A DNA stretch of 64,000 nt from Roseomonas indoligenes (GTDB lineage Bacteria > Pseudomonadota > Alphaproteobacteria > Acetobacterales > Acetobacteraceae), in assembly GCF_017813365.1 (NCBI RefSeq), contig NZ_JAGIZA010000021.1, forward strand, positions 16,894 to 80,893. The letters run 5' to 3'. Each line of letters starts with the position of its first letter. The stretch's first letter is position 1. Positions 27,875-35,977 of the stretch are shown in pieces. A program made the translations under genes and the position numbers. The notes under the pieces were generated by a model that ran no database searches, was not told where the DNA came from, and saw nothing but the letters and a program-made list of their open reading frames with translations.

Positions 27875-28046
27875 CCTCTTCGCGCAGGTCCCGTCGTATG
27901 CGCCTCAGCCGGTCGGCAGTGAGAGTCAGGGCGAGGTTCGCCCGCCCGATGTCCGCCTTCGCCACCGCGCGCCGGCAGTCGTCCAGCGACCCCGCGAGCA
28001 GGTCGGCGATCGCCTCGGCAGCCCGGCTGGCAGCGTCGTGCGTCAT
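27828..28046 (-). CDS. Small helical protein, unknown
   Basis: A 72-residue protein (MTHDAASRAAEAIADLLAGS...) that is strongly amphipathic-helical and charged, with no recognised domain. Its ATG overlaps the stop of the upstream gene in an ATGA junction, which argues for translational coupling and for a real gene. The reading frame continues to within the broken recombinase on the opposite strand, so its last residues may have been altered by that rearrangement. Confidence 0.55.
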   Translation of the reverse strand: MTHDAASRAAEAIADLLAGSLDDCRRAVAKADIGRANLALTLTADRLRRIRRDLREEVTAKAEPDLGDPPQE

Positions 28047-28333
28047 CCCGCTGCTGCGCGGGAGACCGCCGGGGCCGCCGGCGCTGGATCGTCATCCAGG
28101 TCGCTTGACCAAACGCAGAGTAGTCCCTGCGCTGGTGCCATCTTCCGGCTCTTGCGGATGGCGACTGCCGTGACGTGGTCCCGGATGTCCATGAACTGTC
28201 GCAGGATCTGCTCCGGTAAGTTCAGGCGCTTCTCGGAGGAATCCTGAATGGCCGCCTTCGAGATGGCACAATGTACAAGGACGCCGCGATCCTCGATATC
28301 GAAGAGGATGCGGTCATGGCTCCAGCGCGGCAC
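28043..28333 (-). CDS. DUF1488-like small protein
   Basis: A 96-residue protein whose first 65 residues (ILFDIEDRGVLVHCAISKAAIQD ... IRDHVTAVAIRKSRK) resemble the DUF1488 fold: a beta sheet with a conserved CxIS/AI pattern and then a helix with basic end. The role is unknown. The start is GTG with a poor ribosome site. The start lies 12 bases from the target duplication of the IS5-family element, so the insertion probably removed or replaced its promoter. It is coupled to the 72-residue gene downstream. Confidence 0.55.
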   Translation of the reverse strand: MPRWSHDRILFDIEDRGVLVHCAISKAAIQDSSEKRLNLPEQILRQFMDIRDHVTAVAIRKSRKMAPAQGLLCVWSSDLDDDPAPAAPAVSRAAAG

Positions 28334-28348
28334 GGAGTGGTGGGCTAG

Positions 28349-28365
28349 GCTCAGGACTCGTTAAT
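28349..28365 (+). repeat. IS5-family inverted repeat, transposase 3' side
   Basis: GCTCAGGACTCGTTAAT; the transposase stop codon lies inside this repeat. Confidence 0.9.
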
Positions 28366-29114
28366 CCAGAAGAGGACGGTGCTGGCGAGAAGGATGGCGG
28401 AGAAGAAGGTGTGGGCGCATCGGTCGTAGCGCATGGCGGTGCGGCGCCAGTCTTTCAGACGGCCGAACATGTTCTCGATGCGGTGCCGCTGGCGGTAGAG
28501 GGCTTTGTCGTAGGGGATCGGGAGCTTGCGGCTCCTGGATGAGGGAATGCAGGGCTCGATGCCGCGGGCGGTGAGCGCCTGGCGGAAGCGGTTGCTGTCG
28601 TATCCCTTGTCGCCGAGCAGTTCCTTGGCCCGCGGCAGACGGGGCAGCATCAGGGCCGCGCCCTTGTGGTCGCTCATCTGGCCTTCCGAGAGCAGGAGCA
28701 CGACAGGGCGGCCCTGGCCATCGCAGACCGCGTGGAGCTTGGAGTTCAGGCCGCCTTTGGTGCGCCCGATACGGCGGGGAACAGCCCCTTTTTGAGCAGG
28801 CTGGCGGCCGTCCGGTGCGCCTTGAGATGGGTGGCGTCAATCATCAGGCGGTCCGGCTCACCTTTGCGCCCGGCGAGCCCGGCGAAGATACGGTTGAACA
28901 CGCCGAGGCGGCTCCATCGGATGAAGCGGTTGTAGAGCGTCTTGTGCGGCCCGTACTCGGCCGGGGCGTCGCGCCACCGCAGCCCGTTGCGGATGACGTG
29001 GAGAATGCCGCTGACCACCCGCTGATCATCCACACGGGGCACCCCGTGGGAGAGAGGGAAGTAGGGTTCGATCCTGCGGATCTGAGCCTTCGTCAGCCAG
29101 AACACGTCAGCCAT
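28351..29114 (-). CDS. IS5-family transposase, read through by -1 frameshift
   Basis: Two overlapping minus-strand frames encode one DDE transposase. The first (start ATG 29114 with GGAGGTG before it, ending 28746) has the N-terminal half (FWLTKAQIRRIEPYFPLSHG; GLRWRDAPAEYGPHKTLYNRF; DRLMIDATHLKAHR, first Asp). The second (to 28351) has KLHAVCDGQGRPVVLLLSEG, GDKGYDSNRFR (second Asp) and the RQRHRIENMFGRLKDWRR segment with the Glu. A run of five A in the mRNA (28789-28793) within CTCAAAAAGG allows a -1 slip from KKG into the second frame. Programmed frameshifting of this kind is known in IS5 relatives. Confidence 0.9.
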
Positions 29115-29168
29115 GGCAGCACCTCCAGTCGCCATGGAATCAGCCAACCCGATCAGGCGCTACCCCAA

Positions 29169-29185
29169 ATTAATGGGTCCTGAGC
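29169..29185 (-). repeat. IS5-family inverted repeat, transposase 5' side
   Basis: GCTCAGGACCCATTAAT on the minus strand; matches the other end at 15 of 17 positions. Confidence 0.9.
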
Positions 29186-29197
29186 CTAGATTGTCGT

Positions 29198-29347
29198 TCA
29201 TGGCACCATGAGCCCCGTGAGAAACATCAGTCCGAGCATGCCCCCCATGACGAGGAACGCGGCAACAACGTCGCGGCTGGCCCGATGCCAGACACTGCGT
29301 GAACTGAGAGTCATGGCTGGGACAACACGGAGGGAGGCTTGGATCAT
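29198..29347 (-). CDS. Possible small membrane peptide
   Basis: A 49-residue frame (or 38 residues from the inner ATG at 29314) ending in a clean hydrophobic helix, VVAAFLVMGGMLGLMFLTG. AGGT sits 7 bases before the upstream ATG. The stop lies 9 bases from the IS target duplication, so the IS inserted directly behind it. It could be a real small protein or the end of a decayed membrane protein. No family was recognised. Confidence 0.35.
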   Translation of the reverse strand: MIQASLRVVPAMTLSSRSVWHRASRDVVAAFLVMGGMLGLMFLTGLMVP

Positions 29348-29394
29348 TGGTCAACCTAGCACGCCACATTCCCTCTCAGGCACACGTTACCGGC

Positions 29395-29760
29395 ATGTGG
29401 TTCGCCGAGTGGTTCGCCTACCGGGTGCCATGGGAGATCGGTGCGGAAGTCGGCGCCGGCTGGCTGATCGGGCGCGCCTTCGGATGGCTCACCTCCACGT
29501 CCCGGCCGAGACCAAGCTGGCCAAGACCGGTGACGGGCTAATCGCCCTCGCCGCCATCCTCGTTTGCTATGGGCGGACGGAGATCATTCACTGCTACGGC
29601 TTCCTGGCCGTCTTCGTCACCGCGGTTGCCTTCCGCCACGCTCCCCGTGAGGACGACTTCCAGCTTCAGATGCACGCGGTAACCGATCAGATCGAGCGCA
29701 TCGCCATGATGGTCCTGCTCCTGCTCTTCGGCGGTGCACTACGGGCGCAACATAGAAGCC
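29395..29760 (+). pseudogene. Fragment of a CPA1-type cation:proton antiporter
   Basis: Two frames together give a recognisable piece of an NhaP/CPA1 antiporter. The first carries WEIGAEVGAGWLIGRAFGWL. After a shift near 29490 the second carries TKLAKTGDGLIALAAILVCYG, IIHCYGFLAVFVTAVAFRH and ERIAMMVLLLLFGGAL. Both termini are missing, leaving perhaps a third of a normal gene. It lies just beyond the IS, so rearrangement here is extensive. Confidence 0.65.
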
Positions 29761-29807
29761 GGGACAAACGCGACTGCCGGCTCGCTTCACGACCGGACCC
29801 GACAGCG

Positions 29808-30029
29808 TCAGCGCTGGTCGAGCAAGGTGCCGATCAAGCGCAGCAGCTCCTGCTGTTCCGGCCCTGAACCTTGTCGGAGAAAGTCAGCTATCTCGATCAA
29901 CTCGGCTTCGCCGCCGGAGGCGCGGTTCGGCTCGTGCCGGATGAAAACCTGCCCCGAACGGGGTTCACGGACGAGGTACCAACAGTCTCCGTTCGAGCTC
30001 TCGTACAGCTCCCTTGCCTCAACAGCCAT
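29808..30029 (-). CDS. Conserved hypothetical protein, 73 residues
   Basis: A small soluble protein (MAVEARELYESSNGDCWYLV ... HEPNRASGG ... PEQQELLRLIGTLL) of a type I know as a common conserved hypothetical in alphaproteobacteria: a short beta-rich N-terminus, then IEIADFL and a C-terminal helix. A strong GGAGATCCAGG precedes the ATG. The function is unknown. The gene looks intact between two pseudogenes. Confidence 0.8.
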   Translation of the reverse strand: MAVEARELYESSNGDCWYLVREPRSGQVFIRHEPNRASGGEAELIEIADFLRQGSGPEQQELLRLIGTLLDQR

Positions 30030-30153
30030 CCTGGATCTCCTTTCCTGGGCTTCTCACACTCGACGAGCGGATCCATCGCCTGCCGAACTGGCGAACAGCG
30101 TAGCCGTCGAGCGCTGCCCTTCTGCGACGATTTCCTCCTAGCAGTACCGGGGG

Positions 30154-30956
30154 TCAACCAAGCTCCATCCCACGAAGGTCTGGTCGCTGCACCCAGCGGA
30201 AGCCCTCGTGCTTGGTGATCGCGGCGATCTGCACCGCCCCGCCCACGGATTTCGGCAGGAAGACCGCGAAGCGCACGAATCCGATGGTGGTCTCGACGAG
30301 GAAGCGCGCGAGGTCGATCGCGTCCTGGATCGGCATGGCCGGGGCCGAGAGTGTGGCGTAGAGGTCCCCGACCAGCCCTGCCTGCAGTGCGAGGCCTGGC
30401 CCTTAGGGATGCCATGCCGGGCGAGGGCCGCCCCGATCTCGAAGCCGGTCCCCAGGATGAGCCGGTTGAGCGCCTCGTACTGTCCGTCCCACAGCACGCC
30501 GAATCCTTCCTCGCCCATGATGCAGCGGGGCGCCGGGCAGGCACGGCCGACGATGTTGACCTCCCATACTTCAGCGAGCGGGCGGCCTGCGGAGTAGCCG
30601 CAGACCCGCAGTTGCAGGCTGGTGTCCTCGTCACCGGCCTGAACCCTCTCCTCGAAGAGGAAGGTCCGTAGTCGATGGGCCACGTCCTCCAGGGTGTAGG
30701 CCGCGGGATCGAGCCGCCAGTCCGCATGCTCCGGATCAAGCCCGGCAAAGCGCCGCCGTAGATCCTTGAGCAGGGTCTCGACGGACTCGTTCCCGATGCC
30801 ACCCGCGCCGGTGGACATCGCGCCGATCGGCAGGCCCTCGTAGAGGTTCGTGATCTTGTTCGCATGGCCATAGACCTGCCCGCTGGCCATGGTACCAGCG
30901 CTGTCGGCGGCCATGACCACGCCGTCGTTGATCTTCACGGAGACGATGATCGTCAC
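30154..30956 (-). pseudogene. HslV/proteasome-like Ntn hydrolase, frameshifted
   Basis: The start MTIIVSVKINDGVVMAADSAGT closely matches proteasome-type Ntn hydrolases. After Met removal Thr2 would be the nucleophile, with Asp18 and Lys8-like positions nearby. Through about residue 190 the frame follows the family (CGYSAGRPLAEVWEVNI, GTGFEIGAALARHGI). Near 30400 the frame shifts: the natural continuation (LALQAGLVGDLYATLSAPAM, then IQDAIDLARFLVETTIGFVRF) lies in another frame and ends at 30154. In the original frame the C-terminus is Arg/Ser-rich nonsense to 30138. Either a true inactivating mutation or a sequencing error at this point explains it. The substrate is unknown. Confidence 0.75.
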
Positions 30957-30969
30957 GGACAGGCTCCTC

Positions 30970-31575
30970 CTAGAGCAGGCCAGGCACCCAACCCGTCGTG
31001 CTCAACGTCTCCCAGGCAAGCAGAGCCGCGCCGACGACGACGGCCAGCGCGGTCAGGAGCCCGAAGAGGAGAAGAAGACCATCCCTCTCCAGGTACGCGA
31101 AGGCGATCAGGGCGACGACCAGGGCCGGTGGGATGTTGCTCAGCGGTACTGGGACGAAGAACCCGACGCTCACCGGCAGGATGGCCGCGCCGACCACGCG
31201 CTTGGTGGCCTCGAAGGGCGTGGCCCAGCGGGGATGGACGACCTTCTCCAGCAGGCGGAGGACCGGGACCACACCGCGGATCAGCCGGGCGAGAGGCCGA
31301 GCCGAGATCGGGCGGGTCGCAACGGCCCGGGGGAAGACCGGACCGGGGTGGGCGCGCAGCATCTGGTAGGCCGGGATGGGCAGGAGCAGCGCGACCGCGA
31401 CTGACACGCCGGGCAGGGCACCGAGAAGGGCTAGCAGGAGGAGAAGAACCCCGAACGAACGGTCCCCGAGACCCCGGAGCAGCCAGTCGAGGGTGACGTG
31501 CTCGGGTGCCGCTTGCTGGAAGAGATCTGCAAGGACAACAGAGGTCGGCTGACGCGCTTCTGCATCGGTTTGCAA
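30970..31575 (-). CDS. ExoD-family exopolysaccharide-associated membrane protein
   Basis: A 201-residue membrane protein of the ExoD family: LADLFQQAAPEHVTLDWLLRGLGDRSFGVLLLLLALLGALPG, then VAVALLLPIPAYQML and two later hydrophobic segments (VVGAAILPVSVGFFVPVPLS, LLLLFGLLTALAVVVGAALL). ExoD is linked to exopolysaccharide production in rhizobia; the mechanism is not known. The frame is open far upstream, but the TTG at 31575 with GGAGG 10 bases before it starts just ahead of the family region. It sits 13 bases upstream of the Ntn hydrolase gene on the same strand, so the two are probably co-transcribed. Confidence 0.8.
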   Translation of the reverse strand: MQTDAEARQPTSVVLADLFQQAAPEHVTLDWLLRGLGDRSFGVLLLLLALLGALPGVSVAVALLLPIPAYQMLRAHPGPVFPRAVATRPISARPLARLIRGVVPVLRLLEKVVHPRWATPFEATKRVVGAAILPVSVGFFVPVPLSNIPPALVVALIAFAYLERDGLLLLFGLLTALAVVVGAALLAWETLSTTGWVPGLL

Positions 31576-31928
31576 GGATGGGGTGCCTCCGATCGCACAT
31601 CGTCGGCTGATTGAACGGTGCACTAACGCCGGAAAGGGGGTGCCGACATCATCGGTGTGTCCAGGGCTGTCGGGCCACAGCTCCACCCGAAACGGCGATG
31701 TCTGCTTAGCAAACGGCCAAAATACACGTCGGCCGGCTGGTATGGCCGCTAAGCGGAGGGGCGATGTTGGCCGTAAGCAGAATGGCCGCTCTTGAGCCGA
31801 GAGTTTGAGAAGCGGACATCCAGCGGGATCGCACGCTGGCCCCTGTCGGCCTCCGTCCGATGGTCGAATTCTGAGGCCGACGAATGCCATTCGAAACGAC
31901 CTCGGTCCGTTGCGAGTCTCCGAGCCGA
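31576..31928. other. Intergenic region with repeated GGCCG half-sites
   Basis: No gene. Between 31725 and 31800 the words TATGGCCGCTAAGCGG, TTGGCCGTAAGCAG and AATGGCCGCT occur close together, with a further AACGGCC at about 31710. They look like degenerate copies of one short repeat and may be a dispersed intergenic element or binding sites. Confidence 0.4.
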
Positions 31929-32354
31929 TCAGGGCGCGGGGCGGGCGGCCTCGACGGCTAGAACCCAGGTGGTGCCGAAGCGGTCGCGAACCATACCGTA
32001 GAAGGGTGAGAACCCGGATGGCCCGATCGGCCGGACAACGGTCCCGTCCTCCACCAGCCTCTTCCAGCACCGGCTGATCCCTTCGGCATCGCCGCCTTGG
32101 ACCGAGACGAAGACCGGGATCGTGCCCGGATCCCATGAGACGGCCGAGGGCACGTCGTAGGCCATGACATGGAAGCCGTCCTCGGCCAGTACCTGGCCCC
32201 AGATGATCTGATCCGCCTCCGCCGGATCCGTGACGGCCTGCGCCTGGGCATAGGTGAACGCCGTCAGCTCGCCGCCGAATACGGACTGGTAAAACGCGAG
32301 CGCATCGCGGGCATTGCCGCGGAAGTTCAGGTGGGTCGTGGTCTTGATCGCCAT
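31929..32354 (-). CDS. VOC-family protein (PhnB/YjdN-like)
   Basis: A 141-residue protein of the glyoxalase/bleomycin-resistance superfamily, PhnB group: THLNFRGNARDALAFYQSVFGGEL at the start and YGMVRDRFGTTWVL near the end, with paired beta-alpha-beta-beta-beta modules. It probably binds a small molecule or metal; the reaction is unknown. The ATG at 32354 has a purine-rich leader, and the longer frame to 32462 overlaps the divergent regulator. Its divergent YafY neighbour (73 bases between starts) is its likely regulator, a very common arrangement for this family. Confidence 0.88.
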   Translation of the reverse strand: MAIKTTTHLNFRGNARDALAFYQSVFGGELTAFTYAQAQAVTDPAEADQIIWGQVLAEDGFHVMAYDVPSAVSWDPGTIPVFVSVQGGDAEGISRCWKRLVEDGTVVRPIGPSGFSPFYGMVRDRFGTTWVLAVEAARPAP

Positions 32355-32426
32355 CGCGGGTTCGCCTTCGCCTTTGGTGAGGACGAAGCTACGCTGGCCC
32401 AACTGACATTTTACGGCAGTAGCACC

Positions 32427-33134
32427 ATGGCCCGCTCGGCGCGTCTTCTCCGGCTCCTTCATGCGATGCGCGTCATGCCCCCACCCATCACCGCTGCCCG
32501 CCTGGCAAGGGAGACGGAGGTGTCGCTGCGCTCGCTCTACCGCGACATTGAGAGCCTGCGGACGGCGGGCGCCCGGATCGAGGGCGAGCGGGGCTACGGC
32601 TATCGGCTGGTCGAGGACTACGCGCTTCCGCCCCAGACCTTCGACCGCGCGGAGATCGAGGCGCTGGCGCTGGGCTTGGCGGAGGTCCAGCGCATGGGGG
32701 ATCCGACCCTGGAGAGAGCCGCCACCTCCGTCCTAGCCAAGGTCGCCGCGAGCTTGCCGGACGACCGGGAACAGTTCCTGTTCCATGCGGTCTCCCGGGT
32801 CTATCGGCCGGACCCGCGGAATGCCGCGACCTGCGACGTGGAGGCGGTCCGCGAGGCCTGCTGGAAAGAGGAGGCGCTGCACATTCGCTACACGGACGGA
32901 AACGGCGCCGTCACTGAGCGCGTGATCCTGCCGCTCGCGGTCGTATACACCGACCGAACGCTGACCCTCCTGGCGTGGTGCTGCCTGCGCGAGGCGTTCC
33001 GCATGTTCCTCAGCGACCGGATTACTGGGATAAGGGCAACGGGGACGAGCTTTCGTCCGAAGCGCGTGACGTTGCTTCGCACCTACCTCGGTGAGCTGGA
33101 AAGCAGTTCGGGCGATCGGCCCGCCAATCCGTAA
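32427..33134 (+). CDS. YafY-type WYL/HTH transcriptional regulator
   Basis: A 235-residue regulator. The N-terminus is an HTH_11 domain (ARSARLLRLLHAMR ... TAARLARETEVSLRSLYRDIESLR, residues about 1-60). The C-terminus is a WYL-like ligand-binding domain (RYTDGNGAVTERVILPLAVVYTDRTLTLLAWC), in which the usual Trp-Tyr-Leu stretch is represented by LLAWC. The open frame begins earlier at 32169, but ATG 32427 starts exactly at the domain. It is transcribed divergently from the VOC gene and probably controls it and itself; the effector is unknown. Confidence 0.88.
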   Translation: MARSARLLRLLHAMRVMPPPITAARLARETEVSLRSLYRDIESLRTAGARIEGERGYGYRLVEDYALPPQTFDRAEIEALALGLAEVQRMGDPTLERAATSVLAKVAASLPDDREQFLFHAVSRVYRPDPRNAATCDVEAVREACWKEEALHIRYTDGNGAVTERVILPLAVVYTDRTLTLLAWCCLREAFRMFLSDRITGIRATGTSFRPKRVTLLRTYLGELESSSGDRPANP

Positions 33135-33355
33135 GGAGCGGAAGCTGCCGCGTCACGCACCTGGAGGCGGTCGCACCGGATGCTAAGCCGCCGAGCGAAC
33201 CTCACCGCTGTCATGGAGGCCTTCGTGACGGCGTTCCGGCCGAGTGCCGCTAATACCCGGTGATTGTCCCGGTGGCGTCCTGCACCACCCACGAGGTCCC
33301 GAGAGGCGCCGATGCCCGCTTCACCCACACAGCGCTTACACGCCGGCTAGGGCAA

Positions 33356-33730
33356 CTACATTGTCGCCGGGGTTCGTGCGGTGAGCTTGTTTCCGTCCGG
33401 GTCGCGAAGGTAGGCGACGAAGGACCCGTTCGGGCGCTCCGTGGGCGGGCTCTCGATGGCGGTGCCACCGTGCGTGGTGCCGGCCTCATGCCAGGCGAGA
33501 ACATGGTCTCGGCTCGCGGCGGCGATGCCGATGGTCCCGCCATTGGCAGCCGTCGCCGGCTGGCCGTTGATCGGCGTCGTGATCATCAGCCGCCCGCCCT
33601 CGTGCGCGTAGATCAGCCTGCCCCTCGCATCCATCTCGCCGGGCCCGCCTCCCAACGCGGCGAAGGTGGCGTCGTAGAATTCCCTGGCGCGTTGGAGGTT
33701 GTTGCTGCCGATCATGACGTGGGTGAACAT
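33356..33730 (-). CDS. VOC-family glyoxalase-like protein
   Basis: A 124-residue protein starting MFTHVMIGSNNLQRAREFYDAT, a typical VOC N-terminus, and ending with YLRDPDGNKLTA, the typical C-terminal strand. Candidate metal ligands are His4, a central His and a late Asp/Asn, so it could be a lyase or dioxygenase-like protein. AGGAAG precedes the ATG at 33730. The frame remains open upstream without family sequence. A short protein-like tail (WVKRASAPLGTSWVVQD) on the same strand at 33250-33330 belongs to another frame. Confidence 0.85.
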   Translation of the reverse strand: MFTHVMIGSNNLQRAREFYDATFAALGGGPGEMDARGRLIYAHEGGRLMITTPINGQPATAANGGTIGIAAASRDHVLAWHEAGTTHGGTAIESPPTERPNGSFVAYLRDPDGNKLTARTPATM

Positions 33731-33858
33731 GCTTCCTGTCCCGAAAGGGTGATAGGGGATAGCAGATGTTCGCCCGCAAGCACTGCGCCTGTTTCCACAG
33801 CTTGCCCACCCCGGCTTCGGTCGGAGAGCTGCCGCCGCGGTCAACTCCAAGCGGAAGT

Positions 33859-34503
33859 TCAGGCGGACATCGCCTGCCAGTTCTGAACGCTCGGACGCTC
33901 CCACATCCTCGCGTACCACGACACGAGCGCATCGCACTCGACGGGCACCTGCACCTCCAGCATGGCTGCGAAGATCATGCCGCCGATAAGCGCGATGTCG
34001 GCCATCGAGAAATCCTCGCCCGCGACGAATGACTGCCCACGCAAGACGCCATCGAAGTAGCGCATTCCCCTCACGGCCTTGTCGCGCTGGTAGAGACCCC
34101 ATTCCCGGTTCTGATAGACTTCGACGTGAGGGCCGAGGCCGGGCGTAGCATGGTGAAAGTAGATGCTGATTGCATCCAGCACCTCCAACTCGGCGCGCCG
34201 GCTCATCATGTGGATCACGCCCTTCTCGCGGGGTGTCCTGCCCGTCAGTGTCGGCTGGCCGTCGAGAGTGTCGAGGTACTCGGTGATGGCCGTGCACTCT
34301 GCGATCAACGTACCGTCGTCGAGTTCAAGAACGGGTAACGTGCCTGAGTAGTTCTTGGCGCGAAATTCCTCCGTCTTGTGCTCCCCTTTCCTCAGGTTCA
34401 CGGACACGAACTGGACGTGGGATTGCAGGTCCTTCTCGGCCAGGGCGATACGAACGCGCGCCGGGTAAGGACCATTGTGCCAGTCGTACATTCTAAGTGT
34501 CAT
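33859..34503 (-). CDS. Glutathione S-transferase family protein
   Basis: A 214-residue GST. The thioredoxin-fold N-terminus (residues 1-80) has the GSH-binding cis-Pro loop (SGTLPVLELDDGTLIAECTAI, where ECTAI replaces the usual ESxAI), followed by an all-helical C-terminal domain (SMADIALIGGMIFAAML). It conjugates or reduces electrophiles with glutathione in the cytosol; the substrate is unknown. The ATG at 34503 starts the domain directly, and earlier codons of the open frame do not match the family. It lies upstream of a VOC protein on the same strand, a frequent detoxification pairing. Confidence 0.88.
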   Translation of the reverse strand: MTLRMYDWHNGPYPARVRIALAEKDLQSHVQFVSVNLRKGEHKTEEFRAKNYSGTLPVLELDDGTLIAECTAITEYLDTLDGQPTLTGRTPREKGVIHMMSRRAELEVLDAISIYFHHATPGLGPHVEVYQNREWGLYQRDKAVRGMRYFDGVLRGQSFVAGEDFSMADIALIGGMIFAAMLEVQVPVECDALVSWYARMWERPSVQNWQAMSA

Positions 34504-34813
34504 GGCCTCACTTGCCTGCTTCTCGGCCTGATCGCAGGGATCAGCTGCCGGTATCGAGGCGTTATGAACGGCCCGGCAGGTGGGAAGCGCAAGAGCTACC
34601 ATCCACTCCAAGCGGCTATATGCCAAGTGAGCAGCAACTTCCGCTTCCTGGAAGGCAACCTTAAGACGCGAACGGCTGGATTGGACGCAGAGCCGTCATG
34701 TCGGGTCCAATCTGAGCTGGCCGGTAGTTGCAGGTCCGCTCAGGCCGGATATCCGGTATACCGTGCGTTGGGCATCAAGGGCGCTTGATCGTTCAGGCGT
34801 AGTCAGCTGGCCG

Positions 34814-35482
34814 TCAGCGTCCCCACGCCTTTCTCAGGGCCTCAGCGGGCGAGAGCTTGTTGGTCAGGCAGGCTTTGGCCATGGCCAGGGCAGCATCTCG
34901 GGTCGCAGCGATCGCCAGGTGGCCGCCGCGATGGACGAAGACGGCTCCTGGAATGCCGCAGGCCGCTTCGAGGGCGGCGTCCTGCAGCCCGCGCCAGGCG
35001 GCCGGCATCTCCAGGCGGCTGGCGAAGCTTCCCTTCTCGGCCGGCATGGCCTGCACCTTCCATTTGCCGTCGGGCTCCGGGCTCATCACGTAGAGGACCG
35101 GCATCGCCAAGTCGAAGGCCGGCCGCTGCCACGGCATGCCCAGCGGCAGCTCCAGCAGGTCGGGATGGATGCCGCTCACCCCGGCCTTGCAGTCCTCCCA
35201 GGCCTGCGCCACCGCCTGGTAGGCGAAGGCCGCGCCGCGCTCCTTCTCGACCTGCCGCTCCAGCGCCTCGGCGACCATACGGCTGGCGCGAAGGAAGCCC
35301 TGGCGCTGGTGCTCCTCGAAGGCAATGGGATCGGACTGGCTCGGCGCGTCCCAGGCACTATTGAAGGTGTCGACCATCGAGGTGAGATCGGTCGGCGCCG
35401 CGCGCTCGACACCGTTGTCCACCAGGTCGACATGGCGGACGAGAAGCCTGGTGTAATCGCCCCCTGCCAGAGGAACCCGGCG
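34814..35482 (-). pseudogene. C-terminal part of a MYG1-family protein, joined to a SCO frame
   Basis: About 220 codons match the second half of MYG1 metal-dependent hydrolases: VDLVDNGVERA, MVDTFNSAWD, FLRASRMVAEAL, then PDGKWKVQAMPAEKGSFASRL and CGIPGAVFVHRGGHLAIAATR. The N-terminal half with the DHH-like metal site is missing. The frame is the same as that of the upstream SCO gene and directly follows its amber codon. The first codons (RRVPLAGGDYT) belong to SCO, and the MYG1 similarity starts a few residues later. A GTG at 35422 could start a 202-residue fragment. A functional nuclease is unlikely. Confidence 0.7.
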
Positions 35483-35953
35483 CTACTGCACCTGGAAGGA
35501 TTGAGCCGCCCTGGCGACTTGGCGCTCCGTCCGCGACAGCCCGACGATGCGCTGGTCGAAGAGCGCCATGTACTCGGCCATCCTCGGCGGCGTGTCCGGC
35601 TCGTGATCCACGCTGATCAGCAGCCAGTTGATGCGGTCGGCGTCCACCCCGAGGGCATCGACGTGCTCGCCCATGCGGGCCAGCATCGTGGGGCAGACGT
35701 CCGGGCAGAAGATAAAGCCGAAGAACACGGCCGTCGGCTCGTCCAAGAAGTCGCGCTCGGTCACCGCCCGGCCCCAATAGTCGGTGAGAGAGAACGGGCC
35801 GCCGATGGCGGGCAGGCGGGCCTCCCTGCTGCCAAGCGGGCCGCCCGTCACGAGCCATCCCGTCGCGGCGCCCACAACGACGAAGCCCAGCACGGCTACG
35901 GCCGCCCACGCGGCCCGCCTGATCAGCCTCAGGGTCCGCATCCCCTCAGGCAC
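35483..35953 (-). pseudogene. SCO1/SenC-family copper chaperone, truncated by an amber codon
   Basis: A 156-codon frame with an N-terminal membrane anchor (AAWAAVAVLGFVVVGAATGW) and the thioredoxin-like domain with copper ligands Cys83 and Cys87 (FCPDVCP). It stops at TAG (35483-35485) after RAAQSFQVQ. A normal SCO continues with a segment like RKVPLxGGDYTxDHT carrying the third ligand His. Here RRVPLAGGDYT does follow the TAG in the same frame, but the sequence then changes to MYG1. The His ligand is thus lost twice over, by the stop and by the junction. An ATG at 35941 next to GAGG is an alternative start. It follows lspA by 24 bases. Confidence 0.75.
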
Positions 35954-35977
35954 CTGCCCGCCCGACGCGGTGGCCTC

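Larger units (their letters stand above)
28349..29185 (-). mobile_element. Complete IS5-family insertion sequence, 837 bp
   Basis: Terminal inverted repeats of 17 bases (GCTCAGGACTCGTTAAT against GCTCAGGACCCATTAAT, 15 of 17 matching) bound the element. CTAG occurs directly outside both ends (28345-28348 and 29186-29189), which is the YTAR-type target duplication known for IS5 relatives. One transposase in two frames fills it. It looks potentially active because both frames are intact and the duplication is perfect. Confidence 0.92.

Noticed and set aside
31576..32136. Upstream extension of the ExoD frame by 187 codons
   Set aside because: The extension runs through a region with the GGCCG words and the VOC gene end, has no family similarity, and a TTG with GGAGG exists at the domain start.
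33250..33335. Protein-like tail WVKRASAPLGTSWVVQD on the minus strand
   Set aside because: Too short and without a start; the same frame upstream is a shadow of the VOC gene. It may be a remnant but cannot be called.
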